Assembly (NCBI RefSeq): GCF_000271845.1 | Contig: NZ_JH719392.1 | Coordinates: 659,928 to 723,927, forward strand | DNA: 64,000 bases | From: Rhizobium leguminosarum bv. trifolii WSM2297 | GTDB taxonomy: Bacteria; Pseudomonadota; Alphaproteobacteria; Rhizobiales; Rhizobiaceae | Reading direction: 5' to 3' | In this document: positions 54,245 to 63,822 of the stretch, piece after piece | Layout of the letters: every line of letters starts with the position of its first letter | Position numbering within the stretch: the stretch's first letter is position 1 | Program-made: the position numbers and the translations under genes | The notes under the pieces: model-generated | The model's input: only the letters and a program-made list of their open reading frames with translations | The model's database searches: none | What the model was told of the DNA's origin: nothing

Positions 54245-54994
54245 TCAAGCCAGGGTCATGCCGCCGTCGGCATGAAGTTCGATCCCGTTGACAAAGCTGC
54301 CCGCCTCGGAGGCGAGAAAGAGCGCGGCCCGCGCCAGCTCCTCCGGCCGCCCCATCCGCCCTGCCGGGATGAGCGATGCCATGTGATCCTCAAATGCGGG
54401 GCGTTCGGCCTCCGACACGCCGAGCTTGCCAAGAATTTCCGTCTCGATCGGCCCCGGACTAAGTATGTTGACGCGGATGCGGCGTGCCTTGAATTCGATC
54501 GCCCAATTCTTAGCGAAGGCGGCGACGGCGGCCTTCGAGCCGGCGTAAACCGCGTGGTCCGGCAGGACCTTTGTTGCCGCCAGCGAGCTCGTGACGATGA
54601 CGCTGCCGCCATCGCGGATCAGCGGTGCGATCGTCTGCACACCGAAAAACACACCGCGCGTGTTGATGGCGAAATGGCGATCATAGTCTTCCGGTGTCAC
54701 ATTGCGGGACGCAGTGAGATTGATGACGCCGGCATTGGCAATATAGATATCGAGGCCACCAAAATGGTTCTCTACCATGTCCACCACCTTGTGGTGATGT
54801 TCGAGGTCGGCGACGTCGCCCACGATACCAATGGCATGACGCCCGATGTCGCGCACCGCTTGGTCGACGACATCCTGCCGCCGGCCGGTGATGATGACCC
54901 TCGCGCCTTCTTCGGCGAAAAGCTTGGCAGTCGCCCTGCCGATACCGCTATTGCCGCCGGTAATAACGGCGACCTTGTCTTTGAGGTGCTGCAT
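54245..54994 (-). CDS. classical SDR-family oxidoreductase
   Basis: This 249-aa classical short-chain dehydrogenase has ITGGNSGIGRATA (residues 11-23), the RR after the second strand (ITGRRQD) favouring NADPH, YIANAGVINL, VIVTSSLAA and the YAGSKAAVAAF active site. PGPIETEI and the C-terminal NGIELHADGGMTLA are usual for the glucose/3-ketoacyl reductase group. It is divergent from the LysR gene with 95 bp between the start codons, the standard layout for a LysR-controlled target. It is the first intact gene outside the island. Confidence 0.9.
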   Translation of the reverse strand: MQHLKDKVAVITGGNSGIGRATAKLFAEEGARVIITGRRQDVVDQAVRDIGRHAIGIVGDVADLEHHHKVVDMVENHFGGLDIYIANAGVINLTASRNVTPEDYDRHFAINTRGVFFGVQTIAPLIRDGGSVIVTSSLAATKVLPDHAVYAGSKAAVAAFAKNWAIEFKARRIRVNILSPGPIETEILGKLGVSEAERPAFEDHMASLIPAGRMGRPEELARAALFLASEAGSFVNGIELHADGGMTLA

Positions 54995-55050
54995 TGGTTA
55001 TCTCCTTTCAACTGTGGTTGAGATAAACGATGGGCACCCTCAGCCGTTAG

Positions 55051-55070
55051 ATCATGAACGGGCACATGAT
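55051..55070. promoter_or_regulatory. possible LysR operator between SDR and LysR genes
   Basis: ATCATG, an 8-nt spacer and CATGAT form a perfect interrupted dyad in the divergent gap, 19 bp before the regulator's ATG. The spacing fits a LysR-type site. Confidence 0.35.
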
Positions 55071-55089
55071 TTGTGCCGCGGAGTCGCGA

Positions 55090-55989
55090 ATGCCGAATCT
55101 ACTGAACGAGACGTCTGGATTGATGGCCTTCGTGCGGACGGTACAGGCCGGCTCCTTCAGCGCCGCGGCGCGCGCGCTCGACACCACGCCATCGGCAGTG
55201 TCGAAGAGTGTGGCGAGGCTTGAAAAGAAGGTCGGTGCGCGCCTCTTCCTGCGCTCCACCCGCGCACTGACGTTAACGCAGGATGGTCAGATTTTCTTCG
55301 AGCGCGTCGCACCGCTCCTGCAGGATCTGGATTCCAGCGACGAGGTGATCGGGTCCGATGCCGCGCTCTCCGGCCGCCTGCGCGTCAGCATGCCGAGCGA
55401 ATTGGCGCCCCTGCTGCTACCGCGGCTGTTTACGGGCTTTGCCGCGGACAATCCGGACCTGCATCTCGATATTGGCCTTACGGACCGATTCGTTGACCTG
55501 ATCCGCGAGGACTACGACGTCGTGCTGCGCGCCGGCAATCCGACGCAGGGCGATCTCATGGTCCGCCATCTGGCCGACCTGCCGCTGGCAATCGTCGCAT
55601 CTCCGGCTTTTCTTGAGACCTCGGGCAATCCCCCGCTGCCTGTCGAACATCTGGCAACCGTGCCTTTTGCCCGCTACGCGCTCGGCGGTTTAGTCCAGCC
55701 TATACGCCTGGCGGACGGCAGCAGCTTTGTTCCCACGGGTCGCGTCTATTGCGATTCAGGCGCCGCGCTCATCCAGGCGGCGCTCGCAGGGGTGGGTGCC
55801 GCCTATCTGCTGCGGTGCCTAGTGGCGAAGGAGTTACAAGCTGGTGCGCTTGTAAGTCTTGCATCGGAGATCGCGCTTCCAAGCCTGCCGTTCAATGCAC
55901 TGCATGCCTTCGGCCGCACCGTGCCATTGCGCGTCAAACTGTTCTGCGACTTCATCGCAGGCGAGGCAAAGGCCATCGAGATGATGTGA
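55090..55989 (+). CDS. LysR-family transcriptional regulator
   Basis: The 299-aa protein has the N-terminal LysR helix-turn-helix (MAFVRTVQAGSFSAAARAL, TTPSAVSKSVARLEKKVGAR, residues 11-60) and a periplasmic-binding-like effector domain (GRLRVSMPSELAPLLLPRLF, DVVLRAGNPTQGDLMVRHLA). The ATG at 55090 begins the homology; upstream codons to 55054 are unsupported. It is divergent from the SDR gene and most likely activates or represses it and itself. The effector is unknown. Confidence 0.9.
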   Translation: MPNLLNETSGLMAFVRTVQAGSFSAAARALDTTPSAVSKSVARLEKKVGARLFLRSTRALTLTQDGQIFFERVAPLLQDLDSSDEVIGSDAALSGRLRVSMPSELAPLLLPRLFTGFAADNPDLHLDIGLTDRFVDLIREDYDVVLRAGNPTQGDLMVRHLADLPLAIVASPAFLETSGNPPLPVEHLATVPFARYALGGLVQPIRLADGSSFVPTGRVYCDSGAALIQAALAGVGAAYLLRCLVAKELQAGALVSLASEIALPSLPFNALHAFGRTVPLRVKLFCDFIAGEAKAIEMM

Positions 55990-56021
55990 GCACAACGCAT
56001 TCCCCGGCCGGATCTATCCCG

Positions 56022-56717
56022 TCAGAACGAGGCGCCACCGGCCTCGCGCGTTGCGATGGGCAGCGTCTCCCAGGCCCTGATCAACTCGCCGATCGACCCG
56101 GCCTCCATCTTGCGCATGACATTGGCGCGGTGCAGCTTGACCGTGACCTCGCTTATCCCGAGGTCGAAGGCGATCTGCTTGTTGAGCCGCCCCCGCGCCA
56201 CTTCGCGCAGGATCTCGCGCTCGCGGTGCGTCAGCGTCTCCAGGCGCTCGATGTTGCGCCTGACGATCAAAGCGTTGGCGCGTCGCGCCGCGTCGAGCGC
56301 GATGCCGGCTATCACAGCGTCGAGCAGCGTCTGGTCGCGCACCGGCTTGGTAAGAAAATCGACGGCGCCCGCCTTCATCGCCTGCACGGTCATCGGAATG
56401 TCGCCATGTCCAGTCAGGAAGATGATCGGCTTCGCATTGCCGCTCTCCGCCAGATGATGCTGCAGGTGAAGGCCGCTCGCCCCCGGCATGCGCACGTCGA
56501 GGATCAGGCAGCCGGGGCGGTCCAGTATGTCGGCGTCGAGCACTTCACGGATCGAGGCGAAGCTCATGGGCCGCAGGCCCGCTGAGAGGATCAGCTCCGA
56601 CAAGGCCTCGCGAACGGCCGCATCGTCATCGACGATGACGACGATTGGCTCACTTGTGTCATTCTCATGCTGCCGCGACCGCGGTGCCGATCTGCGGAGC
56701 GGCTGGTCAATTCTCAT
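56022..56717 (-). CDS. FixJ-family response regulator
   Basis: The 231-aa protein has a receiver domain (about 24-140) with DDD at 30-32, the phospho-acceptor D74 in LILDVRMPG, and FLTKPV carrying the conserved Lys. A LuxR/FixJ-type HTH follows (LTHREREILREVARGRLNKQ, ISEVTVKLHRANVMRKM). GGAGGGTGAC precedes the ATG at 56717, one base after the stop of the preceding regulator. It is the last gene of the kinase operon and probably one of two DNA-binding outputs of the kinase at 57737-61414. Confidence 0.9.
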   Translation of the reverse strand: MRIDQPLRRSAPRSRQHENDTSEPIVVIVDDDAAVREALSELILSAGLRPMSFASIREVLDADILDRPGCLILDVRMPGASGLHLQHHLAESGNAKPIIFLTGHGDIPMTVQAMKAGAVDFLTKPVRDQTLLDAVIAGIALDAARRANALIVRRNIERLETLTHREREILREVARGRLNKQIAFDLGISEVTVKLHRANVMRKMEAGSIGELIRAWETLPIATREAGGASF

Positions 56718-56718
56718 G

Positions 56719-57096
56719 TCACCCTCCATTTCTCGATGTCTGCAAAGCTTCCCCTATCGCAATGAGCAAGGCAGGCGCATCGAAAGGCTTGCGGAAAAAG
56801 CCGCTGATGCCCCGCGCGCGGCCCTGGTCGGCGATCTCGTGGCGGCCGGTGACCAGGAATACCGGTAGTTCCGGACGCGCCTTGTTGACGATGTCACGAA
56901 GCTCAAAGCCGTTCGTGCCCGGCATGCCAATATCGGTGATCAACAGGTCCAGGTTCGACAGGCCGTGGGTCAGCAGATGCTCAGCCGAGCGGAAACAGCA
57001 AGCTGCATAGCCGGCGGATTCCAACAGCTCCTCCAGCGACTCGAGCAGCCGCGGGTCGTCATCGACTATCGCGACGATCGGTCTTGTCTTCTCCAT
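56719..57096 (-). CDS. single-domain (CheY-like) response regulator
   Basis: The 125-aa protein is only a receiver domain: IVAIVDDDPRLLESLEELL, phospho-acceptor in DLLITDIGMPG, and GFFRKPFDAPALL. There is no output domain, so it may act as a phosphate sink or relay for the operon's kinase. GGAGGAAATTGAGC precedes the ATG at 57096. The upstream regulator ends two bases before this ATG. Confidence 0.9.
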   Translation of the reverse strand: MEKTRPIVAIVDDDPRLLESLEELLESAGYAACCFRSAEHLLTHGLSNLDLLITDIGMPGTNGFELRDIVNKARPELPVFLVTGRHEIADQGRARGISGFFRKPFDAPALLIAIGEALQTSRNGG

Positions 57097-57098
57097 GC

Positions 57099-57740
57099 TC
57101 AATTTCCTCCCGCCCGGCGTGAATGAGTGATCGGTATTCCCAATCGTTCCGCTATGCGCACGAGGTCGGCGAGCGATGCCGCCGCCATTTTTTGCATCAC
57201 ATTCCTCCGATGGATTTGCAGCGTCACTTCGCTGATTCCGAGTTCCGATGCCGCCTGCTTGTTGAGCAGGCCGCTGACCACGAGCGGCAGCACGTCGCGT
57301 TCGCGTGGCGTCAGTTCGAGATAGCGCTGTTTCAACAGGCTCAGCTCAGCCCGTTCCGATCGCCTTTTCCGATCCTCGGAAATCGCCGTATGCACCGCGG
57401 CTATAAGATCCGTGTCGCTGAACGGTTTGGTGAGAAAATCCACGGCACCGTGCTTGATCGCCCGCACCGAGGAGGGGATGTCGCCGTGGCCCGTTATGAA
57501 GACGATCGGCGGATGATCGCCCTCGGCGATCTGCCGCTGCAGTTCGAGGCCGTTGATATCGGGCAATCCAACGTCGAGTATCAGGCAGGCAGGTAGATCC
57601 GGCTTCTCGGTGTCCACATAGTCGCCCGCCGAACCGAACGCGATGGCACGCATGCCGTGGGTCTCCAGGAGCCCGCCGAGCGCCTCCCTGATGCGTTCGT
57701 CATCGTCGACGATAAAAACAACATGGTCATCCGTTGTCAT
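57099..57740 (-). CDS. FixJ-family response regulator
   Basis: The 213-aa protein comprises a receiver (VVFIVDDDERIREALGGLL, CLILDVGLPD, FLTKPFSDTDL) and a FixJ-type HTH (LTPRERDVLPLVVSGLLNKQ, SELGISEVTLQIHRRNVMQK). Its start overlaps the kinase stop by 4 nt (ATGA), showing translational coupling with the kinase. It shares architecture with the regulator at 56022-56717, so the operon encodes two similar DNA-binding regulators plus one bare receiver. Confidence 0.92.
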   Translation of the reverse strand: MTTDDHVVFIVDDDERIREALGGLLETHGMRAIAFGSAGDYVDTEKPDLPACLILDVGLPDINGLELQRQIAEGDHPPIVFITGHGDIPSSVRAIKHGAVDFLTKPFSDTDLIAAVHTAISEDRKRRSERAELSLLKQRYLELTPRERDVLPLVVSGLLNKQAASELGISEVTLQIHRRNVMQKMAAASLADLVRIAERLGIPITHSRRAGGN

Positions 57741-60700
57741 GGCGCCGCTTTCCCCACGGGCGGTAAGGTGAAAATGAACCGCGCGCCATGCGGTTCATTT
57801 TTCTCGGCCCATAAACGCCCGCCATGCGCCTCGACGATCGAACGGCAGATGGCGAGACCCATGCCCATTCCGTTCTCTTTCGTCGTGAAGAAAGGTTCGA
57901 AGATCTGATCCGGGAACTCGATGCCGTTTCCCCGGTCACCTATTTCGGTCTGTACTTCACTGCCCACCCGGCGGGCGCGCACGTCGATAGCTTTTTCCCC
58001 TGCGACAGCGTCCATTGCCTCCATACCATTGCGGATGAGATTGACCAGAACCTGCTGGATCTGGACGCGGTCGACCGCGATAGGCGGAAGCTTGCCTTCC
58101 ACGTCGATGTCGATCCGGATGCGACGGCGCAAAGCCTCTCCTGCCACCAGATTACACGCCTCGGCGATAACGCCGGAGAGCGACAGGCTGATCCTGTTCT
58201 CCACGGATTGCTTGAACAGCGCCCGGATACGGCTAACGACTTCCGCCGCCGAATTGGCATCGCGGATGACCCGTTCGGTCGTGATCTTGGCGCGCTCGAA
58301 ATTGACGGGCTCAGCCGATAGCCAGCGGTAGCACGCGTGCGAATTGGCGACGATCGCCGCAAGAGGCTGGTTCACCTCATGTGCGATAGACGCGGAAAGC
58401 TCCGCAAGGCTCGCCGCCTGGCTGGCGCGCGCCAGCCTCTCGTGCGCCAGGCGCAGCTCTTCCTGCATCTGCACCTCGCCATCGATATCCAGGCAGATGA
58501 CGTTCCACTGCACGATGGTGCCGTCGTTGTCGCGCATCGGGGCTGCTCGCGTCTCGACCCAGCGATATTCGCCATCGAAACGGCGCAAGCGGTGCCTGCG
58601 TGCGTAGGGCTCGCCGCTCGAGAGGCAACGAGCGTACTGTTCCTTGACCCCCGCAAGATCCTCTGGGTGGACTCCGGCGTCGAGGGTGCCATTCAGCCGT
58701 GATTTCTTCGCGCCGTCCAAGTCTTCCAGTTCGTAGCCAAGGAATTCCCGGAGTTGCTGGCTGCGATAGACCGGCTCGCCGTTCGGCGCGGCGCAATCGA
58801 TCATTGCCGGCAGCGTCTCCACCAATTGCCAAAGAAAGCGTTCTCTTTCTCGTAACGCCTCCTGCGCGAGCATCTCATCTTCGATATCGATCGAGATCAT
58901 ATACCATTGTACGATCGCACCATCGGTATCGAGCAGAGGCTGCGCGCGAGCTTCAATCCACCGATAGGTTCCGTCCTTGGTGCGCCGACGAAATCGGTTT
59001 ACGAAAGGCTGGCCGGTCGCAAAGCCATTAATTGCTCTCTGAAACATGGTCGGAAAGTCTTCCGGGTGAGCCAAATCTCGCGCCAGCGCATCGAAATTCT
59101 CGATGTCGGGTGTCGGCAAACCGACATTGTCCAGATATCGTCTGCTCGCATAGGTCATCTTGCGCGATGGAGCAAAGCTCAGGATATTGATCGGCAGGGT
59201 GTCGATCATCTGCTCCAATTGCCGCTTGCTGCTCTTCAGCGCTTCCTCGGCCTTCTTGCGTTCGGTGATGTCGATGAAGCCGACTAGGCTCTTGTCTGCG
59301 ATGGCGCCAGGGCGGGCGGTTGCGAAAACGACGTCCATGACGCTGCCGTCCATTCGCGCCACCTTGGTTTCCTCTTGAAAGACCTCCTCGCCGCGATAAC
59401 GCGACTCTATGGAACGGCGGATGGTGGCGAGGCCTGGCTGCCAATAGCGAGTGATAGGACCCCGCATCTCCTCCTGGTCATTAGCCCCAAACATTTCCGT
59501 CAAGTGGCGGTTGGCCTCTTCGATTTCGAGGGTCTCAAGGGCGCGCGCCAGAAAGTCGGGATGCTTATCGATATAGACTTCGAGGTCCGTGACACCCTCG
59601 GCCCGCAACTCCTTGAACAACGGAACCAGTTTTCCGGCATCCACCTGGGCGAGCCCGATGGGCATATAGTGAAACACATCGCGATAGCGGCGCTCGCTTT
59701 GTTGCAAAGCCTCTTGCGCGATCACGAGATCGTGGATATCGACGCTGACGCCGTACCACTGCAGGATGGCGCCGGTATCGTCCCGCAACGGCTCTGCGCG
59801 CGTCTCGGTCCAACGATAGGTGCCGTCGGTCCGGTGCTGACGATATCTTTGGATGTAAGGATCGCCTGTGCGGAACGAATGCTGGATGGCCTGCCGGGCC
59901 GCGTCGGCATCCTCCGGATGAATGACACTGAGCGATGGCGACCCATCAGGCGCTGTAATATCCGCCAGGCTGGCCCCTGTTACATCTCTGAACCGTTTGT
60001 TGATGTAGGATGGCATTCCATCCGAGGTTGTCGCCCAAATTAGAGCGGGCACCGCGTCGATGAGCTGCTGGAGCTTTCGTTCGCTCTGTTGCAGTGCTTC
60101 CAGCGCCTGCACCTCGTCATCGATGTCGATCGAGATCGCAAACCATTGTACGATCTTCCCGCATTCGTCTCGCAATGGTTCCCCCCGGCCATCAACCCAG
60201 CGATAGACGCCGTCCGCGCGGCGCATGCGATACTTCATCGAGTATGGTTCGCCTGTCGAGACAGCATGGCGCACCGCCTGCAGTAGACCGGACGCATCAT
60301 CTGGGTGAACCAGGGTCTCAATGTTTGCCGCCAACTGGCTTGTGCCTGGCCTCTTCAACTGTTGCAGGTCAAACCCGAAAAAATCCACCAGGCGCTTGTT
60401 GAAGAAGGTAGGCTCGCCTTCGGGCGTCAGCCGTCTGATGTGGACTGGGACCATGTTCACGATCTGCGAGAGCTCTCGCTCGCGGTCGCGCAGGGCCTCC
60501 ACGCTCTGGCGTAATGTCAGCAACGCGAGCTGGTGCTGCCGGGATATGGCGGCCACGACCAGGGCCGAAAATGCCGAGATCGCCAGGAAGAGTTGCAACA
60601 TAATCTGGTTGTGGCGCTGGCTCTCGGCATTTCCGGCGAACTGGCTGGCGCCGGATATCGTGAAGATCGCAGTTATCAGCGCGAGGAGGGCAAGAGTAAC

Positions 60701-61414
60701 GGCAGCCCCCTTGAATTCGAAGCGCACCGCGGCCCAAAGCAGCGGCGGCATGATAATATAGGCGAAGGGCAGGTAGCCGCCGAGCGAAAGGGCAGCGACG
60801 CCGAGAAGGATAAGTCCTACGACGCACGCTTCAATCCATCGCGCAGCCGATAGCTCGGCCTTGCTGTTCCAGTTCTGGATCACGACCAACGCGAGCGGCC
60901 CGACGATCAGGACGCCAGTGGCATCCCCGATCCACCAGAGCGGCCAGGCCCCTGAGAAGGTTTGTGAAAATATGCCGAACCAAACAAGCGTCGCACTTCC
61001 GATCGTCGCGCTCACCACCGGGGCAACTCCGGCACCCAACGCGATGAATACCAGAACTTCCCGCAGGGTTTCCAGCCGAACCGGCCGACCCAAAACCCGG
61101 TTTACGAGCCACGCGCCGACCATGGCTTCGAGCGCGTTGCCGGCATAAATCAGGACGGCGGCGGGCAGCGGGCTGTGGAACCACAGGACATTGCCGAACA
61201 GCTCGCCGAGGCAGCCGACCAGCACCCACCACGGCCAGCTCTGCTTGGGTGCGAGCATAAGGGTTGCAATGAAAAGCCCGCTCGGAGGCCATATGGAAAT
61301 GCCTGTTCCGGGTACGATTGCAAGTGCCTGTGCGAAGCCACAACCCAGGACATAGGCCGCAAAAAACAGACCAAGGCGCATGAGTTGGGGGCGGTACGAC
61401 CAGACGCGCGTCAT
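57737..61414 (-). CDS. MASE1 / five-PAS sensor histidine kinase
   Basis: The 1225-aa kinase begins with a MASE1 membrane domain (about residues 10-310, roughly eight to ten hydrophobic helices; GTGISIWPPSGLFIATLMLA). Five PAS/PAC modules follow, with recognisable starts at ERELSQIVNMVP, ERKLQQLIDAVP, ERRYRDVFHYMP, KRQLEQMIDTLP and ERFLWQLVETLP. The third is divergent. The kinase core has ELSASIAHEVNQPLAAIVAN (phospho-His near 1012), VLVNLIRNGMEAM (N box) and GMGMGLAICRSIVEAHGG (G boxes). AGGAG before the ATG at 61414 sets the start. No haem ligand pattern of FixL was sought in detail. It heads an operon with three response regulators. Confidence 0.9.
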   Translation of the reverse strand: MTRVWSYRPQLMRLGLFFAAYVLGCGFAQALAIVPGTGISIWPPSGLFIATLMLAPKQSWPWWVLVGCLGELFGNVLWFHSPLPAAVLIYAGNALEAMVGAWLVNRVLGRPVRLETLREVLVFIALGAGVAPVVSATIGSATLVWFGIFSQTFSGAWPLWWIGDATGVLIVGPLALVVIQNWNSKAELSAARWIEACVVGLILLGVAALSLGGYLPFAYIIMPPLLWAAVRFEFKGAAVTLALLALITAIFTISGASQFAGNAESQRHNQIMLQLFLAISAFSALVVAAISRQHQLALLTLRQSVEALRDRERELSQIVNMVPVHIRRLTPEGEPTFFNKRLVDFFGFDLQQLKRPGTSQLAANIETLVHPDDASGLLQAVRHAVSTGEPYSMKYRMRRADGVYRWVDGRGEPLRDECGKIVQWFAISIDIDDEVQALEALQQSERKLQQLIDAVPALIWATTSDGMPSYINKRFRDVTGASLADITAPDGSPSLSVIHPEDADAARQAIQHSFRTGDPYIQRYRQHRTDGTYRWTETRAEPLRDDTGAILQWYGVSVDIHDLVIAQEALQQSERRYRDVFHYMPIGLAQVDAGKLVPLFKELRAEGVTDLEVYIDKHPDFLARALETLEIEEANRHLTEMFGANDQEEMRGPITRYWQPGLATIRRSIESRYRGEEVFQEETKVARMDGSVMDVVFATARPGAIADKSLVGFIDITERKKAEEALKSSKRQLEQMIDTLPINILSFAPSRKMTYASRRYLDNVGLPTPDIENFDALARDLAHPEDFPTMFQRAINGFATGQPFVNRFRRRTKDGTYRWIEARAQPLLDTDGAIVQWYMISIDIEDEMLAQEALRERERFLWQLVETLPAMIDCAAPNGEPVYRSQQLREFLGYELEDLDGAKKSRLNGTLDAGVHPEDLAGVKEQYARCLSSGEPYARRHRLRRFDGEYRWVETRAAPMRDNDGTIVQWNVICLDIDGEVQMQEELRLAHERLARASQAASLAELSASIAHEVNQPLAAIVANSHACYRWLSAEPVNFERAKITTERVIRDANSAAEVVSRIRALFKQSVENRISLSLSGVIAEACNLVAGEALRRRIRIDIDVEGKLPPIAVDRVQIQQVLVNLIRNGMEAMDAVAGEKAIDVRARRVGSEVQTEIGDRGNGIEFPDQIFEPFFTTKENGMGMGLAICRSIVEAHGGRLWAEKNEPHGARFIFTLPPVGKAAP

Positions 61415-61630
61415 CGGCGGCTCCTGCAGGGACATAAAGCTTGGGGGGCGCCAGCATATCGAGTGGCTAGTCTCGATAGCAGCAGCAGCGATCCAGTGTC
61501 GTACCCTATTCGCGCCACTGCGCGGCCGCAACTTATGGAAATCCATGTATTTGCGGCGCTGCCGTCGCCGCCCTGGTGGAAAACCGTCAAGCCTCAATAG
61601 TATCCGACATCCGATTGGATGATTCCTGTT

Positions 61631-62491
61631 TCAGTCCAAAAGCCGCAGGGGCATGGCATCCTCGTCAAAGTCCGTCGACCGGCTGACCTCGTTCCACTGG
61701 AGCGCGGCCGTCGATCGGACCACATCATTCTGGGCAATTCGTGCCAGCGCGTCGCTTCCGAGGACGAGCTGTTCCGGCAAATCGTCGCGGCGTGAAAGAT
61801 TGAAGATGACGGCGGCCACCCTGTCGGGATCGCCGGGCTCGGTGCCGGCATAGCCCTCCGTCATCTTCATGACCGCGCCGATGGTCGGTTCGTATTCCGG
61901 CAGCAGCGGGGGGACATGGCCACGGGCGACCCGTGTCCAATTCGTGCGGATGCTGCCCGGCTCAATGGCGACGGCCTTGACGCCGAACGGCTTGACTTCC
62001 TTGGCAAGCGAAGCAGTGAAGCCGCTCACCGCCCATTTCGCCGCGCTATAAGCCGTGGAACCGGGACTGCCGAAGCGCGCCGAGCTGGATGAGATGTTGA
62101 TGATATGTCCCGATTTCTGCTGGCGCATTACGGGGAGCGCTGCGCGCGTCAGATTGACCACACCGTAGAAGTTGGTGTCGATCTCAGCCTTGAAATCATC
62201 TTCCGAGATCTGCTCGAAGGGGCTGAGATGCGCATTGCCGGCATTGTTGAGCAGTACGTCGAGGCGGCCGAACCGTTCCATTGCCGCTGCGACTGCGCCT
62301 TTCGATGCGGACGCGTCTGTCACATCGAGTTCGATGAGTTCCACGTGCTCTTCGTAGCGGCGCGCAAGGTCGAGAAGGCGGTCGACATTGCGGGCCGTTG
62401 CGATGAGGTTGTCGCCGCGTGTGAGCACGAGTTCGGCCGCGCTACGGCCGATCCCGCCGGCACTGCCGGTTATGAGCCAAGTCTTCGGCAT
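61631..62491 (-). CDS. SDR-family oxidoreductase
   Basis: This 286-aa SDR has LITGSAGGIGRSAAEL (residues 5-20), ATARN, LLNNAGNAHL, IINISSSSARFG and the YSAAKWAVSGF active site. GSIRTNW and the variable C-terminal end fit the group of SDRs often annotated as oxidoreductases or retinol-dehydrogenase-like. The ATG at 62491 begins MPKTWLITG; the longer frame is unsupported. It lies between the kinase and an alpha/beta hydrolase on the same strand, 119 bp after the latter. Confidence 0.9.
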   Translation of the reverse strand: MPKTWLITGSAGGIGRSAAELVLTRGDNLIATARNVDRLLDLARRYEEHVELIELDVTDASASKGAVAAAMERFGRLDVLLNNAGNAHLSPFEQISEDDFKAEIDTNFYGVVNLTRAALPVMRQQKSGHIINISSSSARFGSPGSTAYSAAKWAVSGFTASLAKEVKPFGVKAVAIEPGSIRTNWTRVARGHVPPLLPEYEPTIGAVMKMTEGYAGTEPGDPDRVAAVIFNLSRRDDLPEQLVLGSDALARIAQNDVVRSTAALQWNEVSRSTDFDEDAMPLRLLD

Positions 62492-62610
62492 GTTGGCTGA
62501 CCTCTGAAACGTGATGATGGAATAAGGATCGAGGAACTGGCGCGGCAAGGCCGCGCCAGTTCAGGACGGCTCGCGGAGCCCGGCGGCTTGCTCCACGAGC
62601 CGTGGCCAGC

Positions 62611-63591
62611 TCAAGCCTTGAGGAAGGCGAGCAGGTCGGCGTTCACCTGGTCCTGATGCGTGGCGGTGATGCCGTGCGGCGCGCCCGGATAGTAAATCTC
62701 CTTAGCACCCTTGATCAGCCGCGCAGACTTGACGGCGGAATCCTTGATCGGAACGATCTGGTCGTCTTCGCCATGCAGGACGAGTGTCGGCACGTCGAAC
62801 TTCCGCAGGTCTTCCGTGAAGTCGGTTTCGGAGAATGCCTTGACGCATTCATAGGCGTTGAGCAGGCCGGCCTGCATGCTCAAGCGCCAGAACTGGTCGA
62901 GGGTGCCTTGGGAGACACTCGAGCCCGATCGATTGGCGCCGTAGAATGGCAGGGCGAAGTCTCGGTAGAACTGTGAACGATCCTTGACGAGGCCGGCGCG
63001 GATCGCGTCGAACACCTCGATCGGCAGGCCTTCCGGATTGGCCGCCGATTTGACCATGACCGGCGGCACGGCGCCGATGAGGACGGCCTTGGCGACACGC
63101 TTCGTGCCATGCCGGCCGATATAGCGGGCAACCTCGCCGCCGCCGGTGGAGTGGCCGACCAGTGTTGCGTCCCTGATGTCCAGCGCCTCGATAACCGCGG
63201 CCAGATCGTCGGCGTATCCGTTCATGTCGTTGCCCGACGTCGGTTGGCTGGAGCGTCCATGGCCGCGGCGATCGTGCGCCACGACGCGGAAGCCGTGCTG
63301 GGCGAGGAAGAGCATCTGGCCGTCCCAGGCATCGGAATTCAGCGGCCAGCCGTGCGAGAAGGTGACGACCGGGCCGGTCCCCCAGTCCTTGTAATAGATT
63401 TCTGTGCCGTCCTTGGTGGTGATCGTGCTCATGGCTTGCTTTCCGTGATTGATGGTGGCGGGGAGAGGCTGCTTCGGAGTCTTTGCGGTGGCGATCGCGG
63501 GCAAGCTCGCTACGATGCCGGTGGCGAGGCCGCCGAGCAGAGCGTCGCGGCGTGAGACGCTGACAACCGATGGGTTTGAAATGTCGCGCAT
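62611..63591 (-). CDS. alpha/beta hydrolase (chloroperoxidase/esterase type) with Tat leader
   Basis: The 326-aa protein has a twin-arginine leader ([14 protein letters not shown], residues 12-25) and an alpha/beta hydrolase with nucleophile GHSTGGG, acid in [14 protein letters not shown] and histidine in [10 protein letters not shown]. It shares long blocks with the hydrolase at 1790-2773, such as [21 protein letters not shown] and the MSxITTKDG start of the mature domain. It is a paralogue of that protein. The ATG at 63591 follows AAGGATAACAAT. The substrate is unknown. Confidence 0.88.
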   Translation of the reverse strand: MRDISNPSVVSVSRRDALLGGLATGIVASLPAIATAKTPKQPLPATINHGKQAMSTITTKDGTEIYYKDWGTGPVVTFSHGWPLNSDAWDGQMLFLAQHGFRVVAHDRRGHGRSSQPTSGNDMNGYADDLAAVIEALDIRDATLVGHSTGGGEVARYIGRHGTKRVAKAVLIGAVPPVMVKSAANPEGLPIEVFDAIRAGLVKDRSQFYRDFALPFYGANRSGSSVSQGTLDQFWRLSMQAGLLNAYECVKAFSETDFTEDLRKFDVPTLVLHGEDDQIVPIKDSAVKSARLIKGAKEIYYPGAPHGITATHQDQVNADLLAFLKA

Positions 63592-63822
63592 ATTGTTATC
63601 CTTCACGATGATTGAAGTGCGAATGAGGGCGGTGACCGCCGACCCGGAAAACTGTTGGTGGAAAGCGTCTGCGGACTGTGGGATCGTGGCGTTGGGCGGG
63701 CGATCCCATTCTCGGTCGGTAATGGTTGCGGCAGTCCTGAAAACCGACGCCGGCCAGCGGGGTCAGGAACCGTGCATGCAATTTCGTTTGAGGAGAGACC
63801 TCCAGACCGACAATGCTGCCAT

